Source of the DNA: Hymenobacter aerophilus DSM 13606
GTDB lineage: Bacteria; Bacteroidota; Bacteroidia; Cytophagales; Hymenobacteraceae
NCBI RefSeq assembly: GCF_000382225.1
Contig: NZ_KB907813.1
Location: 36,755 to 100,754 of the forward strand
DNA: 64,000 nt
Direction of reading: 5' to 3'
Shown here: positions 1 through 8,581 of the stretch, piece after piece
Layout of the letters: every line of letters starts with the position of its first letter
Position numbering within the stretch: position 1 is the first letter of the stretch
Notes under the pieces: generated by a model
Database searches by the model: none
The model's input: only the letters and a program-made list of their open reading frames with translations
Told to the model about the DNA's origin: nothing
Translations under genes and position numbers: made by a program

Positions 1-1359
1 GCGGCACAGCAGCCGGAGCTGGTTTTTGGCGAAGTCAGCATCGACCATGGCCAGCGGCAGGCAGTGAAACGCCAAATCCCAGGCCGCATACCACGGATAC
101 TCCCACTTGTCGGGCATCGAGATGATGTCGGCGTTGTTGAGATGCCCCCAATTACAGTTGCGGCCGTGCAGGCGGCTGGCAGGCGGAGGGGGCAGGGCCG
201 GGTCGCCATGCAGCCACTGGTTTACGTCGTAGTAATAGAATTGCTTGCTCCAGAGCATGCCGGCCAGCGCCTGGCGCTGCACGTTGCGGGCGTCGGCGCT
301 TTCCACGCCCTGCTGCAGGTCGTGGTAGTAGGCGTCGGCCTCCTGCTGGCGCTGCTCCAGAATCTGCGCAAAATCGGCGAAGGGCTGCTCCAGACCGCAG
401 GCCGCGAGCCGCAGCCGCACGGTGCGGCTGCCCTGCGCGGGTACCTGCAGCTGGTAGTGCACGGCGGCCTTGGTGCCGCGCCGGGCCGGATTCACGGCCT
501 TCGTTTTCCCATGCACCAGGTAGTCCTCAATGCCGTCTTTGCAGTAGGCCGTGGGGTTTTTCGAGTGGAACAGCCGCCGGGCGTTGGTTTCGTTGTCGCA
601 GAACAGCAGCTCGGCCGGCTGGTCGTCGGGCTGCTCGTAGTAGAGCTCCAGCGGCGGCAGGCTGGCGTGGTCGATGGCAATGGAGCCCAACTCGGGGGCC
701 CGCAGCTCGGGCTTGTACTGCTCGTAGCCCCAGGCCCAGGTGTTGCGCAGCCACAGCTGGGGCAGCACGTGCAGCGGGGCGGGCTGGTCGCCGCGGTTGT
801 GCACCGTAATCTGCAGCAGCAGGTCGTCGGGGCCGGCTTTGGCGTACTCCAGGAAGATGTCGAAGTAGCGGTTGTCCCGGAAAATGAGCGTATCAATCAG
901 GTCGAACTCCGGCTTGTCGCGGCCGCGGCGGGCGTTTTCGGTCACCAGCCAATCGTACGGAAACGCGTGCTGCGGATACTTATACAGCATCCGCATGTAG
1001 GAGTGCGTGGGCGTATTGTCGAGGTAGTAATACAGCTCCTTCACGTCCTCGCCGTGGTTGCCCTCGGGGCCCGCCAGGCCAAACAGCCGCTCCTTCAGAA
1101 TGGCATCCTGCCCGTTCCAAAAGGCGGGGGCCAGACACAGAAACTGCTTATCGTCGCTGATGCCGCCGATGGCCTCCTCGCCCCAGCGGTAGGCGTACGA
1201 GCGGGCCATGTCGTGGGTGGTATAGGTCCAGGGCTGGCCGTCGGCCGAGTAGTCTTCGCGCACGGTGCCCCACTGCCGGTCCGATACGTACGGTCCGAAG
1301 CGGTGCCAGTCGGCCTTGCCGTCGCGCAACTCCTGCTGCCGTTGCTGCTCTTGGTTCAT
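1..1359 (-). CDS. Glucosidase, MGH1-like/GH63-type glycoside hydrolase (partial, 3' end beyond window)
   Basis: I read this minus-strand frame directly: it opens with ATG at 1359 and stays open for 453 codons to the left edge, so its C-terminus is missing. Translation starts [21 protein letters not shown] and includes [31 protein letters not shown] and, near the edge, [20 protein letters not shown]. These are hallmarks of the roughly 880-residue bacterial glucosidases related to mannosyl-oligosaccharide glucosidase (GH63, alpha/alpha-toroid fold), which hydrolyse alpha-glucosidic bonds. The [14 protein letters not shown] block near the edge belongs to the part that normally carries the catalytic barrel. 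There is no signal peptide, so the enzyme is probably cytoplasmic. Its start faces away from the minus-strand SDR gene upstream, leaving a 166-bp gap. The family is confident; the substrate is not known. Confidence 0.85.
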   Translation of the reverse strand, partial: MNQEQQRQQELRDGKADWHRFGPYVSDRQWGTVREDYSADGQPWTYTTHDMARSYAYRWGEEAIGGISDDKQFLCLAPAFWNGQDAILKERLFGLAGPEGNHGEDVKELYYYLDNTPTHSYMRMLYKYPQHAFPYDWLVTENARRGRDKPEFDLIDTLIFRDNRYFDIFLEYAKAGPDDLLLQITVHNRGDQPAPLHVLPQLWLRNTWAWGYEQYKPELRAPELGSIAIDHASLPPLELYYEQPDDQPAELLFCDNETNARRLFHSKNPTAYCKDGIEDYLVHGKTKAVNPARRGTKAAVHYQLQVPAQGSRTVRLRLAACGLEQPFADFAQILEQRQQEADAYYHDLQQGVESADARNVQRQALAGMLWSKQFYYYDVNQWLHGDPALPPPPASRLHGRNCNWGHLNNADIISMPDKWEYPWYAAWDLAFHCLPLAMVDADFAKNQLRLLCR

Positions 1360-1525
1360 ATTTTAGTGCTTGGGAATTTGTGCTTAGTGCTTAGTTTGTG
1401 CGTTTGCGTTGGCGGCCAGAAGGTTTGCAGGGGCATCGGGTATAACATAGCGTCACAGTTTTGCATTTGCTTCTCGCAAAACCAGCTACCTATGCACCAA
1501 GCGCTATCAACTAAGCACTAAAACC
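1360..1525. repeat. Intergenic imperfect inverted repeat (GTGCTTAGT type)
   Basis: The gap between the glucosidase start and the SDR stop holds an imperfect palindrome. TTTTAGTGCTTGGG near 1363 pairs with CCAAGC and AAGCACTAAAAC at 1496-1522, with GTGCTTAGT repeated inside. It resembles the other long intergenic hairpins of this window but has its own sequence. Confidence 0.45.
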
Positions 1526-2344
1526 TCACCCGTTATCGGCGAAACCGGGGTAGAGCGTCATGCCGCCGTCGGCGAAGATGCTGGTGCCGGTTACGTAGTC
1601 GGCCTCGTCGGAAGCCAGCCAGACGGCCACCTTGCCAATGTCGGCCGGCTCGCCGATGCGGCCGTAGGGGATGAGCGTGAGCAGCGACTTCTCCTCCTCG
1701 GGCGTGTCGCGGGCGCTGAGGTTGATGGGCGTGGCAATGGCGCCGGGCGCGATGCTGTTGATGCGGATTTTGTGCGGCGCCAGCTCCTGGGCCATGCTTT
1801 TCATCAGCAGCATAATGCCGCCCTTACTGGTGGCGTAGTTTACGTGGCCGGCCCACGGAATCACCTCGTGCACCGAGCTCATGCAGATAATCTTGCCCAG
1901 CGCGCTCGAAACCTCCGGCTGCGGACCGCGGCGCAGAAACTCGCGGGCCGCCTCGCGGGCGCACAGAAACTGGCCCGTCAGGTTCACGTCAATCACCTTC
2001 TGCCACTGCGCCAGCGTCATGTCCACAAACCTGGCATCCACCTGAATGCCGGAGTTGTTGACCAGGATGTGCAGCGTGCCGAACTTCTCACGGATGAAAT
2101 CGAACATGCGCAGCACGTCCTCTTCCTTGCTCACATCGGCCTGAAACGGCACGGCCTGGCCGCCGGCAGCGGTAATTTCCTGCACCACGGCCGCCGCTTC
2201 GTCGGCGCTGTGGGCGTAGTTAACCACGACAGTGGCGCCCTCGGCGGCCATGCACCGGGCCACGCCCGCCCCAATGCCGGAGCTGCCGCCCGTAATCAGG
2301 GCAATCTGGTTTTGAAGTCGGTTGGCGGAAGCGGTAGCGGGCAT
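1526..2344 (-). CDS. SDR family NAD(P)-dependent oxidoreductase (glucose 1-dehydrogenase-like)
   Basis: This 272-residue protein has the classical short-chain dehydrogenase layout. The cofactor motif TGGSSGIG lies at residues 18-25, NNSG at 96-99, and the catalytic Ser-Tyr-Lys set is S156/S157, Y170 and K174 (YATSK). The C-terminal ASDEADYVTGTSIFADGGM block is typical of glucose 1-dehydrogenase and 3-oxoacyl-ACP reductase-like SDRs. It is expected to reduce or oxidise a hydroxyl/keto substrate with NAD(P)H in the cytoplasm. The start is ATG at 2344. A glycoside hydrolase lies downstream on the same strand, so a sugar substrate is plausible but not shown. Subfamily assignment from sequence alone is weak. 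Confidence 0.9.
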   Translation of the reverse strand: MPATASANRLQNQIALITGGSSGIGAGVARCMAAEGATVVVNYAHSADEAAAVVQEITAAGGQAVPFQADVSKEEDVLRMFDFIREKFGTLHILVNNSGIQVDARFVDMTLAQWQKVIDVNLTGQFLCAREAAREFLRRGPQPEVSSALGKIICMSSVHEVIPWAGHVNYATSKGGIMLLMKSMAQELAPHKIRINSIAPGAIATPINLSARDTPEEEKSLLTLIPYGRIGEPADIGKVAVWLASDEADYVTGTSIFADGGMTLYPGFADNG

Positions 2345-2557
2345 AGGTGAAAAGCAAGAAAAGATGGAAAGGGAATAAGGCCGGAGCTAAAGGCTAGACT
2401 CCCTTTAAATGGCTTAGGTTACATGAACCGCAGATGAAGCCCTGGCTAACAGAAGTTTACCGGCTAAATAAATTCCCGGCGCGTCTTTTTTTGGCCCGGC
2501 GCCTCCCTCCTGCCCCCGGCGCCCGTACAGGAATTGCACCGTTTCAGCCCCGCCTTT

Positions 2558-2986
2558 ATGTGGATAGTTTTTTCGTTGATGGCCGCGCTGTCGGCCGCCA
2601 TTGTCGTCACCCTTTCCAAGGTCGGCGTCAAGAATATCGAGTCGAGCGTGGCCTTCGCCATTCAGTCGGTGCTGATTGTGGGCGTGGCCTGGGGCGTGGT
2701 AGCCTGGCAGGGCCATCTGGGGCAGGTGCAGGAAATCGACCGGCGCACCTGGCTGTTTCTGATTGCCGCCGGCGTGATTACGTGCCTCTCGTCGCTGTTC
2801 TCGTTTCAGGCCCTCAAGCTGGGCCTGGCCTCCCGCACCTCGTCGTTCGATAAAATCTCGCTCGTCTTCTCCATCCTGCTGGCCGTGTTTTTCCTCAAGG
2901 AGAAAGTCACCTGGCAGCTCGTGGCCGGCGCCGTGCTCATGGCCGGCGGGGCCGTGCTCATCGCCTTCTCAGCAGGCAAAGAGTGA
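2558..2986 (+). CDS. EamA/DMT-family half-size transporter
   Basis: This is a 142-residue integral membrane protein with about four hydrophobic helices (starting MWIVFSLMAALSAAIVVTL) and the EamA-type end SFDKISLVFSILLAVFFLKE followed by a final helix. Full-length drug/metabolite transporters carry two EamA repeats of this size; single-repeat members of about 140 residues are a known class and probably dimerise. I chose ATG at 2558, because the longer frame begins at a TTG at 2534 and adds only a non-hydrophobic tail. It is a lone plus-strand gene between minus-strand neighbours. Its substrate is unknown. Confidence 0.8.
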   Translation: MWIVFSLMAALSAAIVVTLSKVGVKNIESSVAFAIQSVLIVGVAWGVVAWQGHLGQVQEIDRRTWLFLIAAGVITCLSSLFSFQALKLGLASRTSSFDKISLVFSILLAVFFLKEKVTWQLVAGAVLMAGGAVLIAFSAGKE

Positions 2987-3010
2987 CGTGGTGATTTGGT
3001 GAAGGAGGTG

Positions 3011-3099
3011 CTGTCATCCTGAGCCTGCAAAGGACCTATCCAGAAGCTATTATCAAGCATTACCTTCTGGATAGGTCCTTCGCAGGCTCAGGATGACAG
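3011..3099. repeat. Intergenic palindrome, family A (copy 1)
   Basis: CTGTCATCCTGAGCCTGCAA pairs with TTCGCAGGCTCAGGATGACAG, continued by AGGACCTATCCAGAAG and CTTCTGGATAGGTCC around a short loop. Arms are about 37 bp and nearly perfect. The left flank GTGATTTGGTGAAGGA is shared with copy 2 at 17.9 kb. It lies between convergent genes (EamA plus strand, MDR minus strand), so it could also act as a bidirectional terminator. Confidence 0.9.
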
Positions 3100-3116
3100 G
3101 GCGTCAACCCAGTTCC

Positions 3117-4067
3117 TCAGTCCTCCACCGTCAGCACTATTTTTCCGTTCGATTCGCCTTGCTCGTTGTAGCGGTGGGCGGCGGCGGTTTCGCTTAGCGG
3201 GAAGGTTTTATCGACGATGACGCGCAGGGTGCCGGCTTGCAGCCAGGCCGATAGTACGGCCAAGTCGGGGCCGCTGGGGTTGGCCAGAAACACGTGGGCC
3301 GATTTGGTGGACAGCAGCGCCGCCAGCTTGTCGGTTACCACGGTTACGGGCTGCGGGTCGGTGCTTACGTAGCGGCCGTTGCGCCGCAATGCCGCCTGGC
3401 TGGCCGCGAAGCTCGATTTGCCGGCCGCGTCGAAAATCAGGTCGTAGCGGCTCAAATCCTTCGTGAAATCGTGGGCTTTATAGTCGAGGGCGCGGTCGGC
3501 GCCGAGGCTGCGCACCAGCTCCAGGTTGTCGGCGCTGGCCGTGCCCGTTACCTCGCCCGCACCCAGCGCCCTGGCCAGCTGCACGGCCATCGAGCCCACG
3601 CCCCCCGAAGCCCCGTTAATCAGTACCCGGTCGCCGGAGAGCAGCCGGCCCTGGTCGCGCAGGGCCTGCAGGGCCGTGAGGGCGGCCAGCGGCACGGCGC
3701 CGGCTTCTTCAAAACTTAGCTTTTCGGGGATGAACGCGGCCGACGGTTCGGCCAGCAGGGCGTACTCGGCGTTGGCGCCGCCGGTGCTGCCGTCGGCCAT
3801 GCCGTACACCCGGTCGCCCACCGCAAAGCGCACTACCTGGCTACCCACGGCGGCCACCTCGCCGGCCACGTCGCGCCCCGGAATCATCGGAAAGTCGAAG
3901 CCGGTCAGCAGCTTGATGTCGCCGCGGCGCACTTTCCAGTCGATGGGGTTGATGCTGCTGGCCCGCACGCGTACCAGAATCTGGTTGGCCTTGGGCGTGG
4001 GAGTGGGTTGCTCGCCGTAGTGCAGCACGTCGGCGGGGCCGTATTGATTGAAATAAATGGCGTTCAT
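3117..4067 (-). CDS. NADP-dependent oxidoreductase, zinc-free MDR/quinone oxidoreductase type
   Basis: This 316-residue medium-chain dehydrogenase/reductase has the N-terminal GroES-like half with PIDWKVRRGD (41-50) and GRDVAGEVAAVG (64-75). The Rossmann half has the dinucleotide motif GASGGVG (152-158). It lacks the cysteine cluster of the structural-zinc alcohol dehydrogenases, so it fits the quinone oxidoreductase/enone reductase branch that reduces alkenals or quinones with NADPH. Start is ATG at 4067. It appears monocistronic, with a palindrome downstream. Physiological substrate unknown. Confidence 0.9.
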   Translation of the reverse strand: MNAIYFNQYGPADVLHYGEQPTPTPKANQILVRVRASSINPIDWKVRRGDIKLLTGFDFPMIPGRDVAGEVAAVGSQVVRFAVGDRVYGMADGSTGGANAEYALLAEPSAAFIPEKLSFEEAGAVPLAALTALQALRDQGRLLSGDRVLINGASGGVGSMAVQLARALGAGEVTGTASADNLELVRSLGADRALDYKAHDFTKDLSRYDLIFDAAGKSSFAASQAALRRNGRYVSTDPQPVTVVTDKLAALLSTKSAHVFLANPSGPDLAVLSAWLQAGTLRVIVDKTFPLSETAAAHRYNEQGESNGKIVLTVED

Positions 4068-4226
4068 TTTTCTGCTGTCTATTGGAAAGGATGGAGAATT
4101 GCGGGGAGAACGGGCGGAACAGGCTCGGTACCGCTGCCCTGCCGCCTCGCCGTCGCTCCACCGTGCTTACGGCTGCGGCCCCGCCGGGCGTTGCCAAAAC
4201 ATTCGGGCCGGCCAGGCAATTGGGCA

Positions 4227-4263
4227 CAAAAAAACCGCCGCATCCAACGGATACAACGGTTTT
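4227..4263 (-). terminator. Rho-independent terminator after the carbonic anhydrase
   Basis: On the minus strand AAAACCG pairs with CGGTTTT around ATCC/GGAT and is followed by a T-run (seven T in total). It begins about 65 bp downstream of the carbonic anhydrase stop. Confidence 0.7.
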
Positions 4264-4328
4264 GCTCATCGAAAGTGCATTCCCCTCAGACTGCACCCGA
4301 TGCTGGCCGCCAGGTCAGGCGCGGCCGT

Positions 4329-5051
4329 TTAGTGCGCTTTCTGCAGCGTAGCCGGGGCGGCCGAAGTTGCCGGAGCGGGGGCACCGGCCGGCCCGGGCGA
4401 CGGGCTGGCGGCGGGTGGCGCCGGCTCGGCGGCCATGGTGGCGTAGATGTGGTCGAGGTCTGAGAGGCCGTCGTTTTCCACCTGCAAATCCATCAGCAGG
4501 CCTTCCCTGATGTCGTAGACGAGGCCGTGCAGCTTGGGCGGGTTGGGCCGGCGCAGGGCGTTCTGGATGATGCTGGTTTTGGTGAGGTTGCGCACCTGCT
4601 CAATCACGTTCAGCTCCACGAGGCGGCGCAGGCGCGCCTGCTCGTCGTTGATACGCAGCAGCTCGGTTTCGTGCACCCGGATAACGTCGCGGATGCCGGT
4701 CAGCCAGCCATCGAGCAGACCGTACTGCTTGCTGCTGGCCGCCGCCGCCACGCCGCCGCAACCGTAGTGCCCGCACACGATAATCACCTTCACTTCGAGC
4801 ACCTCCACGGCGTATTGCAGCACCGAAAGCAGGTTGAAATCGGTGGGCACCACCAGGTTGGCAATGTTGCGGTGCACGAACATTTCGCCCGCCCCGGTGC
4901 CGGTGATACCGGAGGCCGGCACCCGCGAATCGGAGCAGCCGATGAACAGGTATTTGGGTTGCTGGCCCTGGGCCAGGCGCTCGAAAAAGTCGGGGTCGGC
5001 GGCCCGCTGCTCGGCTACCCAGCGGCGGTTATTTTCCAGAATGCGTTTCAA
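4329..5051 (-). CDS. Beta-class carbonic anhydrase
   Basis: This 240-residue enzyme interconverts CO2 and bicarbonate. The zinc site is clear: CSDSR with C39, D41 and R43, then HYGCGG with H95 and C98. The conserved LENNRRW start, GEMFVHRNIANLV and the fold up to about residue 205 match the family. The last 35 residues form a Pro/Ala/Ser-rich tail not usual in the family, with no obvious function. The reading frame begins at TTG (5051) with no ATG nearby; LLKRILENNRRW fits the usual N-terminus, so a TTG start is the best reading. It follows the SulP transporter by 85 bp on the same strand, suggesting a shared transcript. Confidence 0.93.
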   Translation of the reverse strand: MKRILENNRRWVAEQRAADPDFFERLAQGQQPKYLFIGCSDSRVPASGITGTGAGEMFVHRNIANLVVPTDFNLLSVLQYAVEVLEVKVIIVCGHYGCGGVAAAASSKQYGLLDGWLTGIRDVIRVHETELLRINDEQARLRRLVELNVIEQVRNLTKTSIIQNALRRPNPPKLHGLVYDIREGLLMDLQVENDGLSDLDHIYATMAAEPAPPAASPSPGPAGAPAPATSAAPATLQKAH

Positions 5052-5136
5052 AAGGGAGTTGCTGAAATAGTGAGATGGGAAGTGCTGTTCGGAGGGGCAG
5101 GAAGGCGACCAGGCAAGGCGGGCAACGAGCAGCGCG

Positions 5137-6738
5137 CTAGCTTACCAGCTCTGCCGCGCGCCATTTCACCTCCAGGCTGATGCCGCGCTCGGGCGCCGAC
5201 TGGCGAAAGTTTTCGATGGCTTCGAGCACGTCGTAATCGACAAACAGCGAGTCGGAGCCGTCGATGACCACCCGGGCGTTGTGCGGCACCTCCTCCAGCG
5301 CTTTGATAATGCTGGCCTTGTTGAGAAACGACACCTGCTCGGCCAGCCGCAGAATAATGGGGCCGCCGCCGAGGCGCGTGGGCCCGCTGCGGAAATACGC
5401 CGCATCGTAGTTGGCCTTGAGAATGTAGAACACGCCCACTACCAGGCCCAGCACCACGCCCTTGAGCAAATCGGTGAACAGAATGGCCACGATGGTGATG
5501 ATGAAAGGCAGAAACTGCTGCCAGCCCAGCTGCCACTGGCTCCGGTACAGCGCGGGGTTGGTGAGCTTGTAGCCAATCACGAGCAGGATGGCCGCCAGCG
5601 CCGACAGCGGAATCCGGTTGAGCAGCGGCCCGAGAAACAGCAGACTCACGAGCAGCAGCAGGCCGTGCGTGAAGGCTGCCATCCGGGTCTGGCCGCCGGC
5701 GTTGATGTTGGCCGAGCTGCGCACGATAACGGCCGTCAGGGGCAGGCCCCCGAGCAGGCCACTAACCATGTTGCCCGCGCCCTGGGCCAGCATTTCGCGG
5801 TTGGTGGGCGTAGTGCGCTTATGCGGGTCGAGCTTATCGACGGCCTCCACGCTGAGCAGGGTTTCGAGCGAGGCTACAATGGCCAGGGTGAAGGCCACGG
5901 TGTAGGTTTCGGGCCGGCGGAAAGCCGTCCAGTCGGGCGTGGTAATCAGGCCGGCCGCATCCTGCCACGAGTTGATGGCAGGCAGGCTGACCAGGTGTTC
6001 GGGGCCGATACTCAGGGCCGGGGCCAGCGCCCGGAACGTTTCGTTGAGGGCAATAGCGGCCAGCACCACTATCAGCGCGCCCGGCACCAGCCGGGCCACG
6101 TTCAGGCGCTTGCTCAGCACTTTATCCCAGAGCAGCAGCAGGCCCAGGCACCCCACCCCCACCAGGGCCGGACCGGGCTGCAGGTTTTCGAGGGCGTTGC
6201 CGAGGGCGCTGAATGTATTGCGGCCATCGGCCTGCCAGAAACTCAGGTCTTCGAAATAATCGGCGTCGATGCCCAGAAAATGCGGAATCTGCTTGAGAAT
6301 CAGAATCAGGCCAATGGCCGCCAGCATGCCGCGGATAACGGAGGTTGGGAAGTACAGCCCGATAATGCCCGCCCGCGCCACGCCCAGCCCGATTTGCAGC
6401 GCGCCGGCCAGCACGGTAGCCGCCAGCACGGCCTCGAACGAGCCCAGCGTGGCAATGGCGGCCACGATAATGGCCGTCAGGCCGGCGGCCGGGCCGCTCA
6501 CGCTCAGGGCCGAGCCGCTCAGCCAGGCCACCACCACGCCGCCCACAATGCCGGTAATCACGCCCGAAAGCAGCGGCGCGCCGGAGGCCAGCGAAATGCC
6601 CAGGCACAGCGGCAGCGCCACCAGAAATACCACCAGTCCGGCCGGTAAATCCTGCCCGAGCGAGCCAAAGGCAGAAGGAAACCGGTTTGGGCTGACCGGA
6701 GCAGCCGGCCGCTCCGAAACCGAAGAATTTTTCAACAT
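5137..6738 (-). CDS. SulP-family inorganic anion transporter with STAS domain
   Basis: This 533-residue protein has the SulP core of hydrophobic helices beginning DLPAGLVVFLVALPLCLGIS and a short C-terminal STAS domain (VVIDGSDSLFVDYDVLEAIE). It includes GNMVSGLLGGLPLTAVIVRSS, a signature near helix 8. SulP proteins move sulfate, bicarbonate or other anions; a carbonic anhydrase directly downstream makes bicarbonate the favoured substrate. I start it at ATG 6738 (MLKNSS), because the longer frame to 6780 adds a tail atypical of the family. The upstream 270 bp carry phased TTAA boxes, suggesting control by the neighbouring two-component system. Confidence 0.92.
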   Translation of the reverse strand: MLKNSSVSERPAAPVSPNRFPSAFGSLGQDLPAGLVVFLVALPLCLGISLASGAPLLSGVITGIVGGVVVAWLSGSALSVSGPAAGLTAIIVAAIATLGSFEAVLAATVLAGALQIGLGVARAGIIGLYFPTSVIRGMLAAIGLILILKQIPHFLGIDADYFEDLSFWQADGRNTFSALGNALENLQPGPALVGVGCLGLLLLWDKVLSKRLNVARLVPGALIVVLAAIALNETFRALAPALSIGPEHLVSLPAINSWQDAAGLITTPDWTAFRRPETYTVAFTLAIVASLETLLSVEAVDKLDPHKRTTPTNREMLAQGAGNMVSGLLGGLPLTAVIVRSSANINAGGQTRMAAFTHGLLLLVSLLFLGPLLNRIPLSALAAILLVIGYKLTNPALYRSQWQLGWQQFLPFIITIVAILFTDLLKGVVLGLVVGVFYILKANYDAAYFRSGPTRLGGGPIILRLAEQVSFLNKASIIKALEEVPHNARVVIDGSDSLFVDYDVLEAIENFRQSAPERGISLEVKWRAAELVS

Positions 6739-6825
6739 AACAGCAGCGGTAAGCCAGAAATAGTCAGGCCCGCCAGCCACTCTTGCAGGAGCGCCTGGCA
6801 GGTTGATACAAGCTTACGACTGCGC

Positions 6826-6902
6826 CGTTAACCTCTGGTTAAAAGCATGTTAAAGCGCAATTAAAGCAGCCTAATCCGCTAAAAGGCAGCTCTTTAAATT
6901 AA
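6826..6902 (-). promoter_or_regulatory. 11-bp-phased TTAA boxes, candidate OmpR-type operator
   Basis: TTAA occurs at 6828, 6839, 6850 and 6861, exactly 11 bp apart, and again at 6894, which is in the same phase (three more units). On the minus strand the units read CTTTAATTG, CTTTAACAT, CTTTTAACC and GGTTAACGG. Direct half-sites with one-turn spacing are what OmpR/PhoB and PmrA/QseB-type regulators bind. The array lies about 90-165 bp upstream of the SulP start and just downstream of the kinase gene. Confidence 0.6.
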
Positions 6903-7008
6903 GCGCAAGGGGCTGTTTTTTTTGCTGCTTGGGCCTGCCCCACGCCTGCTTGCCCGGCGCCCGGCCGCACCCACTGCTTTCCGGCGGCCACCCGGAATGC
7001 CCTGGCCG

Positions 7009-8412
7009 CTAACCGGCCGCCGGGAAGTCGAGCAGCACCCGCGTACCCTGCTCCAGGATGCTGGCTACGGCAATGCGGCCGCCGTGCAGCTCCATAATCT
7101 TGGCCGTGAGCGGCAGCCCGATGCCGTGGCCGGGCACGGTGCGCACAGCTTCGGCCCGGAAAAAAGGCACGAACACCTGCCGCCGGTCGGCCTCACTCAT
7201 GCCCGGCCCCTGATCGACTACTTCCAGCTGCACCCGGCCGCCGCCGCTGGTAAGCGTGGCCACAATGGGCGCGGCCGGCTTGGCCGCCGTGAACTTGCAG
7301 GCGTTTTCGAGAATGTTGAGGAAGGCCACCAGCACCAGCGCCTCGTTGCCGAGCACGCCAAACGGGGCAGGGCCGGCCGTACCGGGCGCTTCGCGGAAGT
7401 CGAGGTCGATGCGGCGGGTGGGGTGGCGGCGGTGCAGCTCCTCGTGGGCCAGCAGCAGCAGCTCGTCGAGGCGCAGGCGGGTGCGCGGCACCTGGCTGGG
7501 GTCGTCGGAGGCGCGGGCAATCTGCAGCAGCCCATTGGTGAGGTCTTTGAGCAGCCGGGCGGCATCGAGGGTACCGCGCAGCACCTGGCGGTACTCTTCG
7601 GGGGTGCGCTGCTGCTGGAGCAGCGCCACTTCGAGCTGCCCGATGATGGCCGTCAGGGGCGTGCGCAGCTCGTGCGAGGCGTCGCGCACAAAGGTGCGCT
7701 GGCCCACAAAAGCCGTTTCGAGCCGGTCGAGCAGGCTGTTGAAGCGCTGGGCCAGCAACGATACTTCGTCGCGGCCCTGGCCGGGGCTCAGGCGCTGGTG
7801 CAGGTCGGAGGCCGTAATGCTGTCGACCTCGCGGATGATGCGCTTGATGGGCTGCAGCGCCTGGCCGGCGAATATCAGCCCGCCAATGCCCACCACCACA
7901 AACGAGCCCAGCAGCCCGAACCCGAGCACCGTCAGCAGGTTATCGAGCTTCTCGCGGCTGTCGTCGTCAACGGAGGAGGCCACCACCACGAAGTCGCCCC
8001 GGCCGGGCTCCTGGTACAGCAGGCCAACCGTTTGGCGGTAGCGGCCCTCGAAGCGCACTTCGCGGCCCGTCCGGCGCACCTGCTGCCGCAGCGCCAGGGG
8101 CACAATCCGCTCCGACGGCCCTTCCCGAAACACCACCCGGCCCCGGGCGTCGAATACGTACACCTCCTCGGCGGGCAGCGTGCGGTAGAACTGCCGCAGG
8201 TAGCGCCGGTACGAGGCCCGGCTGCGCTCGTCGCCGCGGCGGGTGCCATCGAGGTACACGTGCGCCACCACCCGCGCCCGCGCAAACAGGCTCTCGGTAA
8301 AGGCCTCGCGCCGCGACTGGTAGGTGAAAAAGTAGATCATCGCCGCAAACAGCAGCAGCGTAACCACCAGAATGGCCGCAAACTGCACCGTAAGCCGCGC
8401 GCGAATCGTCAT
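7009..8412 (-). CDS. Sensor histidine kinase (two-component system)
   Basis: The protein has 467 residues. TM1 is about 8-30, followed by a periplasmic sensor region of about 130 residues, TM2 about 160-183, HAMP about 184-238, a HisKA H-box DASHELRTPLT with phosphoacceptor H247, then HATPase with N-box NILENACKFT, DQGPGMS and GHGIGLPL. It autophosphorylates and passes the phosphate to the OmpR-type regulator encoded just upstream on the same strand. The architecture resembles CusS/QseC-type kinases. The two genes are separated by a heptamer tandem repeat and a family B palindrome, an unusual interruption. The signal is unknown. Confidence 0.93.
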   Translation of the reverse strand: MTIRARLTVQFAAILVVTLLLFAAMIYFFTYQSRREAFTESLFARARVVAHVYLDGTRRGDERSRASYRRYLRQFYRTLPAEEVYVFDARGRVVFREGPSERIVPLALRQQVRRTGREVRFEGRYRQTVGLLYQEPGRGDFVVVASSVDDDSREKLDNLLTVLGFGLLGSFVVVGIGGLIFAGQALQPIKRIIREVDSITASDLHQRLSPGQGRDEVSLLAQRFNSLLDRLETAFVGQRTFVRDASHELRTPLTAIIGQLEVALLQQQRTPEEYRQVLRGTLDAARLLKDLTNGLLQIARASDDPSQVPRTRLRLDELLLLAHEELHRRHPTRRIDLDFREAPGTAGPAPFGVLGNEALVLVAFLNILENACKFTAAKPAAPIVATLTSGGGRVQLEVVDQGPGMSEADRRQVFVPFFRAEAVRTVPGHGIGLPLTAKIMELHGGRIAVASILEQGTRVLLDFPAAG

Positions 8413-8413
8413 T

Positions 8414-8457
8414 GGTTAGGGATTAGGGATTAGGGATTAGGGATTAGGGATTAGGGA
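8414..8457. repeat. Heptanucleotide tandem repeat (GATTAGG)n
   Basis: Five full GATTAGG units plus partial units lie head to tail immediately upstream of the kinase start codon at 8412. Copy-number change would alter the spacing between the upstream hairpin and the kinase start, in the 5' region of its message. Confidence 0.9.
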
Positions 8458-8460
8458 GGA

Positions 8461-8559
8461 ACGTCATTCAGAGCGCAGCGAAGAATCTTGCTCGTAATCA
8501 TTGTACAAACGTCACTACACCATCAGCACGCGAGATTCTTCGCTGCGCTCTGAATGACG
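8461..8559. repeat. Intergenic palindrome, family B (copy 1)
   Basis: ACGTCATTCAGAGCGCAGCG pairs with CGCTGCGCTCTGAATGACG, extended by AAGAATCTTG/CGAGATTCTT. It sits between the response regulator and kinase genes, which are otherwise in one transcription direction. Confidence 0.9.
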
Positions 8560-8581
8560 CTCTCCACTAACCACTACAACC

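Noticed and set aside
64..1521. 485-residue plus-strand open frame
   Set aside because: It is antisense to the glucosidase gene, whose minus-strand frame encodes a recognisable family; the plus-strand product is low-complexity Val/Gly/Leu-rich and typical of GC-rich antisense frames.
5281..6648. 455-residue plus-strand open frame opposite the SulP gene
   Set aside because: Gln/His/Arg/Gly-rich antisense product with no domain; the minus-strand frame is a clear SulP transporter.
8414..8457. GATTAGG tract considered as a telomere-like or CRISPR repeat
   Set aside because: It is a simple short microsatellite, without spacers or a replicon end.
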